Of a DNA stretch of 7,869 nt, positions 1 through 5,726 are shown one piece after another. The notes below the pieces were generated by a model. The model was not told where the DNA came from. It ran no database searches and worked only from the letters and a program-made list of their open reading frames with translations. Origin of the DNA: Pyrinomonadaceae bacterium (GTDB lineage: Bacteria; Acidobacteriota; Blastocatellia; Pyrinomonadales; Pyrinomonadaceae); contig JACCRA010000492.1 in assembly GCA_013813825.1 (NCBI GenBank), positions 1 through 7,869 on the forward strand, read 5' to 3'. The stretch's first letter is position 1. Every line of letters begins with the position of its first letter. The position numbers were made by a program, and so were the translations under genes.

Positions 1-32
1 TACAGCTCGGGGAGAGTGTCTTTAATGTGCAT
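1..32 (-). CDS. actB: Probable start of actB (alternative complex III iron-sulfur/molybdopterin-like subunit), partial
   Basis: A minus-strand ATG at 30-32 opens a frame reading MHIKDTLPEL that runs off the left edge without a stop. It lies 55 bases downstream of the actA stop, on the same strand. In known alternative complex III operons actA is followed by actB, a large fusion of a molybdopterin-oxidoreductase-like domain without the cofactor and a multi-cluster ferredoxin-like domain. The upstream AGGTAAG is a weak ribosome site. Ten codons cannot identify the protein; the name rests on gene order alone. The true start could also lie outside the window. Confidence 0.4.
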   Translation of the reverse strand, partial: MHIKDTLPEL

Positions 33-57
33 GTCGATACTTACCTGACTGACCTGA

Positions 58-84
58 GACCGGCCTGACTTCAATCGGCCGGTC
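58..84 (-). other. Intercistronic GC-rich hairpin between actA and actB
   Basis: Perfect 8-base arms (GACCGGCC at 58-65, GGCCGGTC at 77-84) enclose an 11-base loop. In the direction of transcription the hairpin begins 3 bases after the actA stop codon. No T-run follows, so it does not look like an intrinsic terminator. A role in protecting the actA 3' end or tuning actB expression is possible but is inference. Confidence 0.45.
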
Positions 85-87
85 CGG

Positions 88-756
88 TTAGCGGTGACAC
101 GTCGAACAACTTGTCAGAATGGCGGTGCTCCGCACTTTGTACTCGGCCTTCTTTTCCAGCCCGATCTTCAACTGTTCGGCCGTCTTGTTCTCCGCCGGCC
201 ACTGCATGTTGAAGACTTCCTCTTTCGGCCGCAGGAATCGCTCCGGCTGGCGATGGCATTGCAGGCACCACTCCATCTGCAACGACGACGCTTGATAGAC
301 GGCTGGCATTTCGTCGATCTGCCCGTGGCAGGTGTTGCAGCCGACGCCTTTCGCGACGTGGATGCTATGATTAAAGTAAGCATAGTCAGGCAGGTCATGC
401 ACGCGCGTCCATTCGAGCGGGCGGCCGGTCTTCCAACTCTCGCGCACCAGTTCAAGGTACGGGCTGTCGGACCAGATTTGCGAATGGCAGTTCATACAGG
501 TCTTGGTTGGCGGCATCCCGGCGCTATTCGACACTTCGACGGAAGTGTGGCAGTAACGGCAGTCGATGCCGTCGTCGCCGCTGTGGTGTTTGTGGGAAAA
601 CTGCACCGGCTGTTGGCGCTCGATGTATTGACCGGTGTTGTAGGACGAGCGGTTGACCTCGGCCACCGCCCAGACGACCGCCAGCAGGATGAAGACGCCG
701 CCGAAGATACTCACCTTCGCCAGCGTGTTCGTGCTGTGATGAAAGATTTGCGGCAT
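88..756 (-). CDS. actA: Alternative complex III pentahaem cytochrome c subunit ActA
   Basis: This 222-residue protein is the haem-bearing subunit of alternative complex III, which oxidises membrane quinol and passes electrons to periplasmic carriers or a terminal oxidase. Five CxxCH haem c sites are visible: CRYCH (66-70), CMNCH (87-91), CNTCH (140-144), CLQCH (164-168) and CSTCH (217-221). Several other His residues that could serve as distal ligands are present, for example FSHKHH at 53-58 and FNHSIH at 128-133. One N-terminal hydrophobic segment (about 14-32) anchors it, with the haem domain outside. Length, haem count and single N-terminal anchor fit the ActA family. The ATG is well supported by AGAAGG at 764-769, 7 bases upstream. 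The probable actB start follows 55 bases downstream. A generic cytochrome c3-family protein is the alternative, but the match to ActA is good. Confidence 0.9.
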   Translation of the reverse strand: MPQIFHHSTNTLAKVSIFGGVFILLAVVWAVAEVNRSSYNTGQYIERQQPVQFSHKHHSGDDGIDCRYCHTSVEVSNSAGMPPTKTCMNCHSQIWSDSPYLELVRESWKTGRPLEWTRVHDLPDYAYFNHSIHVAKGVGCNTCHGQIDEMPAVYQASSLQMEWCLQCHRQPERFLRPKEEVFNMQWPAENKTAEQLKIGLEKKAEYKVRSTAILTSCSTCHR

Positions 757-935
757 CGTCGCACCTTCTACTGTTATTTATAAACCCGACGGTAAAGTGA
801 AAGATTCTCTGCCAGTAGCACGGGCGGGCGGCGAGAGACAAAGCGACTACGCCCACGTCAGAGACCTTCCCGCCTCGGAACCCCAGGTACGTCTCCGCTT
901 GAAATCAACCGAATGCACTGCTTTCAGAGGCCATA

Positions 936-964
936 GTGATACTAAATTTTTCACCGAACGGCAA
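936..964 (-). promoter_or_regulatory. Candidate sigma-70-like promoter for actA
   Basis: On the minus strand, TTGCCG (959-964) and TATCAC (936-941) are separated by 17 bases, about 180 bases upstream of the actA ATG. The -35 is fair and the -10 is weak. A second TATAAA occurs at 777-782, but it has no clear -35 and would start transcription almost on the ribosome site. Neither is strong evidence. Confidence 0.22.
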
Positions 965-988
965 GCATCTTATTCTGCAATTATGAAT

Positions 989-1075
989 TAAGACACCAAC
1001 TTTACCGTCCGATGAAGCCACCACGAGGCCGCCACTCACCAGCGGAGCGGCATAAATAGCGGGCCGGCGTCTCCA
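989..1075 (-). pseudogene. PQQ/BamB-like beta-propeller repeat fragment
   Basis: Read on the minus strand, 29 codons give one blade-like repeat. It opens WRRRPAIYAAPLV, continues SGGLVVASSDGKV and ends GVL. This follows the usual PQQ-repeat pattern, in which an S/A-P-V-V strand, a G-G turn, a V-Y-V-G-S strand, a D-G-K turn and a final Y-A-L strand succeed one another. The frame stays open from a TAA near 1113 to a TGA at 905-907. It has no start codon before the repeat, and the downstream residues look unlike a propeller. PQQ propeller proteins normally carry several such repeats over 350 or more residues, so this is at most a remnant of a deleted gene. A chance match is possible but unlikely given the agreement over the whole repeat. 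Confidence 0.45.
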
Positions 1076-1153
1076 ATCAAGTGGGCGAAATATAAATATC
1101 CCGCACGCAAATGATGATGATTATTCATGCCTGCTAATGTTAGTAAAGACACC

Positions 1154-1196
1154 GCGAGCGCCCAGGCGAGATAGTATCAGCCGCCCGGGCGCTCGC
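1154..1196. other. Strong hairpin upstream of the phosphatase gene
   Basis: Arms GCGAGCGCCC (1154-1163) and GGGCGCTCGC (1187-1196) pair perfectly over 10 bases. After one A/C mismatch, GGCG (1165-1168) pairs with CGCC (1182-1185). The remaining loop contains GATA-G-TATC, itself a 4-base palindrome. No T-run follows on either strand, so it is not a standard terminator. It could be a leader structure of the phosphatase mRNA or a protein-binding palindrome, if transcription starts upstream. Confidence 0.5.
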
Positions 1197-1305
1197 TTAC
1201 AGTCGGGTGCTGCCGGCGGGCGCGACAATCGGTTTCCGCCATCGCACCCGCAATGGTAGGATGTCGTCTTGGTTCTGCGACCGCCGCCGCCAGACGCAAA
1301 AAGAC

Positions 1306-2607
1306 ATGACGACTCCGACCACCTCTACTGCCGCGCTCCACGATCTGCCGTTGGAGGTGCGCCTGAACCGGCTGGAAGCGCTCGTCGATGCGAGCGAGTC
1401 GATCAACCGCGCCACCGGCCTCGACCAAATTCTCCAGAGCATCCTCGATCTGCTCGCCACGCAGTTAAACTGCGAACGCGCGACCGTCTTTTTGCACGAC
1501 AAGCGGACGAACAAGCTCCACGCCCGGCAGATGCGCGGCTCGAAACATTTCGAGATTCTGTTGGAGCGCGGCGTCGGGATCGCCGGCTACGTCGCCGAGC
1601 AGGGTGTCAGCATTTTGCTCAACGACGTGCAGAACGATCCGCGCTTTGATCGCTCGACCGATAAGCGCACCGGCTATCTGACGAAGACGATGCTCTGCGT
1701 GCCGCTCAGGAATCCGGAGGGCAAACTGCTCGGTTCGCTGCAAGCCATCAACAATCGCGCTGGCGAATTCACTGAAGCCGATCTTGCGTACTTGGAATCC
1801 TTCGCCGTGATGGCCGCCATCGCCGTCGGACGCGAGCAACTGGCGCAGGAAGCTTTGCGCTCAAATCTCATCTCGACCGAGTTGGAGTTGGCGCGCAAAA
1901 TTCAGCAGCGATTACTGCCGGCCACCGGCAAGATCAATTTGCCCGCGCCCTACTGCGCGTGGGGAATCAGCCAGCCGTGCTATGACGTGGGCGGCGACGC
2001 TTTCGACGCCCTGGCGCTGCCCACTGGCGAGTGCGCCTTCTGGGTGGCCGATGTGAGCGGCAAGGGGATCGGCGCGGCGCTGCTGATGACGACCTTGCAG
2101 ATCGAAATGCGCGAACTGATCCGCGACCGCCGCGACTTGGCGCAAGTCGCCGGGGAGCTTAACACCAAAGTCAATAGCGTCGCACCGCTCGGCACTTACG
2201 CGACGCTCTTCGTCGGCGTGCTCGACGCTCAGACCGAGCGCCTCCGCTACGTCAACGCCGGACACCTCCCGCCGCTCAGGATCGGCGGCAATGGTGGCGG
2301 CGTGGCGGCGCGCGAATTCGATGTCGGCGGCTTCCCCATCGGGCTGCTGCCCGGCAGCGCCTACGAAGTCGGCGAGACCGCTTTTCGCCGTGGCTCGCGG
2401 CTCGCGGTTTTTAGCGACGGCGTCACCGATTCGGAAAACTGTGCCGGCCAGACCTTTGAGGACGAGGATATGGCCGCGCGCCTCGCCACCCTCGACGCGC
2501 ACGATCTCGACCAACTCGGCTTGGCATTCTTCGCCGACCTCGACCGGTTCCGCATCGGCGTCCCCGCCAAAGACGACACCACCTTCCTGCTCATCGGCCT
2601 CGACTGA
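1306..2607 (+). CDS. GAF domain-containing SpoIIE/RsbU-type PP2C protein phosphatase
   Basis: Read from ATG 1306 this is a 433-residue cytoplasmic signalling protein with no membrane segment. A short N-terminal helix leads into a GAF sensor domain (about 36-175), including ERATVFLHD and the CVPLRNPEGKLLG strand. A helical linker with KIQQRLLP (about 198-205) joins it to a SpoIIE-type PP2C domain (about 215-433). Metal-site and core motifs are intact: GGDAFD (229-234), ADVSGKG (248-254), NAGHLPPL (317-324), FSDGVTDSE (369-377) and the closing DDTTFLL (423-429). Such enzymes dephosphorylate anti-sigma-factor antagonists in partner-switching pathways; no STAS or kinase partner gene is visible nearby, so the target is unknown. 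The start is uncertain: in-frame ATG 1261 and GTG 1207 exist, but no choice has a convincing ribosome site. I chose 1306 because the family-like sequence begins after it and the upstream residues are Arg-rich and atypical. Confidence 0.88.
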   Translation: MTTPTTSTAALHDLPLEVRLNRLEALVDASESINRATGLDQILQSILDLLATQLNCERATVFLHDKRTNKLHARQMRGSKHFEILLERGVGIAGYVAEQGVSILLNDVQNDPRFDRSTDKRTGYLTKTMLCVPLRNPEGKLLGSLQAINNRAGEFTEADLAYLESFAVMAAIAVGREQLAQEALRSNLISTELELARKIQQRLLPATGKINLPAPYCAWGISQPCYDVGGDAFDALALPTGECAFWVADVSGKGIGAALLMTTLQIEMRELIRDRRDLAQVAGELNTKVNSVAPLGTYATLFVGVLDAQTERLRYVNAGHLPPLRIGGNGGGVAAREFDVGGFPIGLLPGSAYEVGETAFRRGSRLAVFSDGVTDSENCAGQTFEDEDMAARLATLDAHDLDQLGLAFFADLDRFRIGVPAKDDTTFLLIGLD

Positions 2608-2614
2608 TCAGAAG

Positions 2615-2681
2615 AGTCCAAAGTCCAAAGTCATCAAGACAAGCTCTTGACTTTAGACTTTGAACTTTGGACTTTGGACTT
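2615..2681. repeat. Inverted heptamer tandem repeat between convergent genes
   Basis: The heptamer GACTTTG is repeated about 4.7 times on the plus strand (2649-2681, with small variants) and about 2.7 times on the minus strand (2615-2632). The two blocks face each other, so 2615-2631 and 2664-2680 form a perfect 17-base stem around a 32-base loop. It starts 8 bases after the phosphatase stop and overlaps the 3' end of the convergent transporter gene. There is no T-run, so a canonical intrinsic terminator is not indicated, though such a long stem could block read-through from both sides. Confidence 0.8.
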
Positions 2682-3542
2682 AAGGAGCGCGTGCGCGACG
2701 ACGGCCACGATGATGATTGCGCCGCCGACAAGGGCATAATCGGACGGACGCTCGCCGATAAAAAGAAAAACCCACACCGGATTTAAGACCGGCTCGACAT
2801 AGCCGATGATGCCGGCGTCGAGCGACTTGACGCCGCGCGCGATGCCGAGCGTCATCAGCGCATAGGCGAAGCCGATCTGCACGATGCCGAGATAGGCGAC
2901 GATAGCTAAATTAGTCGCGGTCAGTTGATTTGTTTCCCCGATCAGGTAAGGAAGCGTCAGTCCGACGAGCAACCAATTGCCGTAGATGACGGATGAAGCA
3001 CGGTTCACTTCGCGCGCCCGCGGGTGGCGGAGCAAGAGATAAAAAAACGCGAAGCAGAAGCCCGATGCGAGCGCCGCCAAGTTGCCGCTCACGTCCTGTG
3101 GCCGCAGTTGGCCGACGAAGAAGAGAGACATCCCGGCGAGGCAGCACGCGATCACGGCGAAGTCGCGGGCGCGGTATTTCTCACGGTAAAAAAGCGGCTC
3201 TAGCAGCAGGATGTAAATCGGCGCGGTGTATTGCAAGAAGATCGCGTTGGCGGCGATCGTCAACTTCGTCGCCATGACGAAGAGCAACAGCAGCGCGGCG
3301 TAGAGCACCGAGGCAGAGGCCGTCACGCGGTTGAGGCGAAAGCCTTCGCGTCTGGTCAACAGCATCACCGTCGCGGCGGCGAACAGCGAACGCCAGCAGG
3401 AGAGGGCCGGAGCTGACAGCGTGCTGGCTTTGATGAACAGCCCGCCCGTGCTCCACAAAACGGCCGCGCCAACCACCAGCCAGAACGGTGAGACGCTGGC
3501 ACGGCGCTGCTCAAAACCGGAGTTGGGAGGCCGTTGATTCAA
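2634..3542 (-). CDS. EamA/DMT-family transporter (RhaT/YdcZ-like permease)
   Basis: This 302-residue inner-membrane protein has about ten hydrophobic segments arranged as two EamA halves (about 18-145 and 153-287), the standard drug/metabolite transporter fold. Family signatures are visible: VLWSTGGLF (28-36) in the first helix, FLQYTAPIY (102-110) ending the first half, and EPVLNPVWVFLFIGE (250-264) in the second. The substrate cannot be predicted; members export amino acids, metabolites or drugs. The only in-frame start upstream of the first helix is TTG 3540-3542, because a TGA lies 8 codons earlier, and no clear ribosome site precedes it. The tail, residues 288-302 (KSKVQSSKSKVKSLS), is encoded by the heptamer repeat rather than by family sequence. 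Confidence 0.88.
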   Translation of the reverse strand: MNQRPPNSGFEQRRASVSPFWLVVGAAVLWSTGGLFIKASTLSAPALSCWRSLFAAATVMLLTRREGFRLNRVTASASVLYAALLLLFVMATKLTIAANAIFLQYTAPIYILLLEPLFYREKYRARDFAVIACCLAGMSLFFVGQLRPQDVSGNLAALASGFCFAFFYLLLRHPRAREVNRASSVIYGNWLLVGLTLPYLIGETNQLTATNLAIVAYLGIVQIGFAYALMTLGIARGVKSLDAGIIGYVEPVLNPVWVFLFIGERPSDYALVGGAIIIVAVVAHALLKSKVQSSKSKVKSLS

Positions 3543-3565
3543 GTGTGGGTTTTCAAGTCCCGCTC

Positions 3566-3593
3566 AATTAAAATGCATATGATTGGAATACAA
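3566..3593 (-). promoter_or_regulatory. Candidate promoter for the EamA transporter gene
   Basis: Minus-strand TTGTAT (3588-3593) and TTAATT (3566-3571) lie 16 bases apart, and the -10 ends about 24 bases before the TTG start. This would give a very short leader without a Shine-Dalgarno site, consistent with the lack of one here. The hexamers are imperfect. Confidence 0.25.
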
Positions 3594-3727
3594 GAAAGAC
3601 GGGTCCCCTAAATCACACGAAATAGCACGACACAAAGACCATAAATCTCGTGTTTGGCTTCGCGTCGTGTGCGTGTAGTTTAGTGGATCACGCCGATTCT
3701 GTTCCGTTCTAAAGCTGCCAAAGAATA

Positions 3728-3752
3728 AAGCCCTCCAACTCGGAGGGCTTTT
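3728..3752. terminator. Bidirectional intrinsic terminator
   Basis: AAGCCCTCC (3728-3736) pairs perfectly with GGAGGGCTT (3742-3750) around a 5-base loop. A TTTT run (3749-3752) follows on the plus strand. On the minus strand the stem is followed by a T-rich tail ending near 3719. On the minus strand it lies about 20 bases past the stop of the beta-barrel-like fragment at 3772-3846, which makes it a likely original terminator of that lost gene. No plus-strand gene ends just upstream. Confidence 0.8.
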
Positions 3753-3771
3753 CACTGTAGCTGTTGCGAAA

Positions 3772-3846
3772 TTAAAAACGGAAGCCAACGCCCGCGCCGG
3801 ACTTAAAATCATGTCTCTTCTCGCCGACGGCAATAACTGTCGGGGG
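3772..3846 (-). pseudogene. C-terminal remnant of an outer-membrane beta-barrel protein (putative)
   Basis: A minus-strand frame reads PPTVIAVGEKRHDF, then KSGAGVGFRF, then stop (TAA at 3772-3774). Alternating hydrophobic residues with a terminal Phe are the hallmark of the last strand of bacterial outer-membrane barrels (the signal read by the BAM machinery). The frame meets a stop codon just upstream at 3847-3849, and I find no continuation in other frames. A terminator follows directly downstream, as expected for a real gene end. I infer a gene that lost its 5' part. The piece is only 24 codons long, so chance resemblance remains possible. Confidence 0.35.
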
Positions 3847-3966
3847 TTATTGTATCGACTGGGAATGTACCCGAAACGCGCAACTAGGTGATGAAGATCG
3901 GATCATTAGTAGGATATGCCGGATAGCCCGTGGCATTGCACCATCAGACAATCAGCTTGCTCCCCC

Positions 3967-4491
3967 CTAAGTTTGACGTGAGCGATTCGATAGGTATCGC
4001 GCCGCCATCGCCGCAATTGCGCCTACCACCAGCGGATTGCCCAAAGCTTTCAACAGAAAGGGTTGCTCGCGGGCGGTCTGCTGTAATGCGCCGGGAGCAT
4101 TCTGCTGTGCATAGCCTGCCAGACGTCCGATGTCCTGTACGCCCATGCGTTGCGGGTCGGTCGAAGATAGCCCAACTTTCTCGCCCAGTGAGCTGGCATC
4201 TAAGCCCAACATTTTCTGTAACGATCCTAAAAGTCCGCCGGCGAATCCCGCACGCTGTTGCGGTTCCATGTTCTGCGCGGCTTGGGCGAACTGACTTGGA
4301 TCCATCTGCGAAATGTATGTGCCTGCCGCACGCTGGAACTCCGGGTGTCCCGCGTTCGCAAAACGGTCGAAGCGTTGATTGACCTCGTCCGGCGCGACGT
4401 AAGTATTAGGATCGGAAAAGCGATTCATAAAATCCGAAACATCCGCATCTTCATCCAAGCCGAAAGTTTGCGTTCCTGTGTTAGAACTCAT
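3967..4491 (-). CDS. Uncharacterised 174-residue protein with C-terminal hydrophobic segment
   Basis: I do not recognise this protein. The N-terminal third is acidic and polar (LDEDADVSDFMNRF at 12-25), and a following region (36-80) is helical and Gln/Ala-rich. A Gly-rich stretch GFAGGLLGSL (82-91) precedes a second helical region (118-148). A hydrophobic segment, NPLVVGAIAAMAARYL (152-167), lies just before a basic tail (NRSRQT). There is no signal peptide, so a C-terminal membrane anchor or membrane-associated helix is possible. The ATG at 4489-4491 is fixed by AAGGAG at 4501-4506, 9 bases upstream; an open frame extends further to 4593 but overlaps the preceding gene. It follows the lipoprotein gene by 40 bases on the same strand, probably co-transcribed. 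Confidence 0.82.
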   Translation of the reverse strand: MSSNTGTQTFGLDEDADVSDFMNRFSDPNTYVAPDEVNQRFDRFANAGHPEFQRAAGTYISQMDPSQFAQAAQNMEPQQRAGFAGGLLGSLQKMLGLDASSLGEKVGLSSTDPQRMGVQDIGRLAGYAQQNAPGALQQTAREQPFLLKALGNPLVVGAIAAMAARYLSNRSRQT

Positions 4492-4500
4492 TTGCTGATT

Positions 4501-4506
4501 CTCCTT
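4501..4506 (-). promoter_or_regulatory. Ribosome binding site setting the start of the 174-residue protein
   Basis: AAGGAG on the minus strand, 9 bases before ATG 4489-4491. It decides the start in favour of this ATG rather than longer readings of the frame, and shows independent translation initiation after the upstream lipoprotein gene. Confidence 0.8.
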
Positions 4507-4531
4507 TGTAAGTTTGAAAGCCGTCGAAATT

Positions 4532-5032
4532 TCAGTTGAAGCCCGGCGCGGGTGTAAAAGTAGTGTCTCTACCCCGTGGCGCGGAAGGGTCATGCTTCAT
4601 CACCGCCAACTCTTTCCCGTTCGGAGCGTAAGCACGCACGGTCAGTACGCGATCCGGAAACTGATCGCGCATCTCTTTAAGCATTGTTTGCATTAAGGGG
4701 CGCACTTGGCGCAGTTTTACGTTCTCGGAAAGAACAACTTCTAATTCGTTGTCGCCGTTCATGCGCGCGTCACGAATTACGTTGTTACCACTCGCTGCAT
4801 TCTTAATGCGCGCCAGAAACGCCTCTTGCTGTGTCACGCCCCGATTTGTCTGCGGCGCGATTGTCGTTGGTTGGGTGGCTACCGGAGGCGTCGTCGTTGT
4901 TGTCGTGCTCGTCTGCGTGCCCGCTCCCCCTCCACAACTCACGGCGAGCATTGCGACCATAGTTAAAACAAACGCCCCGCCGCCTCTGTGTATGGTCGCC
5001 GACATAAGGCGTTTTCGATTTGTGGTGATCAT
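4532..5032 (-). CDS. Small putative lipoprotein of unknown function
   Basis: This 166-residue protein has a positively charged N-terminus and a hydrophobic segment (20-32) ending in LAVSC, with Cys33 as the likely lipidated residue. A Gly pair and a Thr/Pro-rich linker (about 39-60) follow, as in many surface or periplasmic lipoproteins. The folded part (about 66-148) mixes helices and strands, with ELEVVLSENVKLRQV (96-110), MQTMLKEMRDQFPDR (114-128) and VRAYAPNGKELAVMKHD (132-148) as its most regular pieces. I do not recognise its family. The ATG at 5030-5032 has TAAGGT 8 bases upstream (5041-5046); an internal ATG at residue 10 has no ribosome site. It is the first gene of a likely two-gene unit with the 174-residue protein. 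Confidence 0.8.
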   Translation of the reverse strand: MITTNRKRLMSATIHRGGGAFVLTMVAMLAVSCGGGAGTQTSTTTTTTPPVATQPTTIAPQTNRGVTQQEAFLARIKNAASGNNVIRDARMNGDNELEVVLSENVKLRQVRPLMQTMLKEMRDQFPDRVLTVRAYAPNGKELAVMKHDPSAPRGRDTTFTPAPGFN

Positions 5033-5433
5033 TAATTTTTACCTTACAACTTCCGCAAGTTTTCGAAAGGTACTCCATCCACCAAAAGCGTTAATTACAA
5101 AGTACATTTTAGTTAGCATACACTTACAGCCGCGGCGCAAAATGCTCACTAAATGAAGGTTTCGGTGAACAGCTTTATCATAGGATAACTACAAACATCT
5201 GAAGCGAGCAGACATTGAAGCCCTTTCGCCAATGTATGATTTATGTTCTTAAATCACTACGTGGTAGGCAAGAGCAAGGTGCGTACCAAAAGGCTTGACC
5301 GAGTTGTTTGTGCGAATTTCGGAAGCGAACATCCCTTGCGCGGCTTAATCACTGTCCTTGATGCCCTCTGCTTTCGCGAAATATCTGAGGGCGCTTGCGA
5401 ATAAGTCGTAAGGGTCTGGAGTGCTTAAGCTGA

Positions 5434-5559
5434 CTATAACGGATGCTGCGGCAGTAGCAGCTTTAATAACTTTTGGCACAAGTTCTTTGACTTATTGTTG
5501 AAGCGCCATTCGCACTCTTTCAAGTGTATGTTGAAAGTGCGCGCCGAGACGCCATCAAT
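5434..5559 (-). pseudogene. IS1595-family (ISXO2-like) transposase, C-terminal remnant
   Basis: On the minus strand 41 codons read IDGVSARTFNIHLKECEWRF, then NNKSKNLCQKLLK and LLLPQHPL before a TAG (5434-5436). The core HLKECEWRFN, followed by a Leu-rich helix and a PL ending, matches the C-terminus of IS1595-family DDE transposases, which typically carry an L-K-E-x-E-(F/W)-R-(F/Y)-N motif. Intact members are roughly 200-320 residues, so most of the enzyme, including the catalytic DDE region, is missing. Upstream codons in the same frame do not look like transposase. I could not find terminal inverted repeats or a target duplication. The match is by recalled motif, not by search. Confidence 0.5.
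5511..5541. other. Imperfect hairpin inside the transposase remnant
   Basis: CGCAC (5511-5515) plus TTTCAA (5518-5523) pair with TTGAAA (5531-5536) plus GTGCG (5537-5541), giving 11 pairs with a 2-base bulge and a 7-base loop. No T-run follows. It falls within the codons for the transposase motif, so it may be incidental. Confidence 0.35.
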
Positions 5560-5726
5560 TCTGGATGACCTGCAAAGAGTACATGAACGGAAAGCGGAGC
5601 ATTGTTAAATTCACGAACCCGCTGCCGCGGCATTGGATGAATCAGGCTATAGATCGTAGTGGTTTTAAGCTCTGCTCTGTCGTCTTTTCTTAGAATTCTG
5701 AGACCATTACTTTTTGACCCTGACCG

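Larger units (their letters stand above)
757..1305. other. Divergent intergenic region between actA and the phosphatase gene
   Basis: About 550 bases separate the two divergent start codons. It holds a PQQ-repeat-like protein scrap on the minus strand (989-1075), a strong hairpin (1154-1196), and weak promoter-like hexamers for actA. Other short open frames here lack ribosome sites and recognisable sequence, and I regard them as chance. If the phosphatase starts at the earlier GTG (1207) or ATG (1261), the region is shorter by up to 99 bases. Confidence 0.6.
3543..3966. other. Intergenic region with a terminator and a decayed gene end
   Basis: The 424 bases hold no convincing intact gene. 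From left to right there is a possible promoter for the EamA gene, a CGTGT-rich stretch (about 3610-3695), a good intrinsic terminator (3728-3752), and a minus-strand fragment resembling the end of a beta-barrel protein (3772-3846). I see nothing identifiable in 3850-3966. A minus-strand open frame at 3564-3833 runs across the terminator and has no family-like sequence, so I do not call it. Confidence 0.6.

Noticed and set aside
94..783. 229-codon plus-strand open frame opposite actA
   Set aside because: It is the antisense shadow of actA, whose five haem motifs and ribosome site are decisive.
1019..1174. Membrane-protein-like minus-strand frame (LAWALAVSLLTLAGMNN)
   Set aside because: Short, no ribosome site, no recognised family, and it overlaps the PQQ-like frame; most likely chance.
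2615..2681. Heptamer array considered as a CRISPR or as a canonical terminator
   Set aside because: There are no spacers between units, the unit is far too short for CRISPR, and there is no T-run after the stem.
3660..3726. Possible tRNA just before the terminator (TAGTTTAGTGGAT resembles a D-arm, ends in GCCA)
   Set aside because: No T-arm stem or acceptor pairing could be built, and the T-loop consensus is absent on both strands.
3564..3833. 89-codon minus-strand open frame
   Set aside because: It reads through the intrinsic terminator at 3728-3752, has no family-like sequence, and conflicts with the better barrel-end frame.
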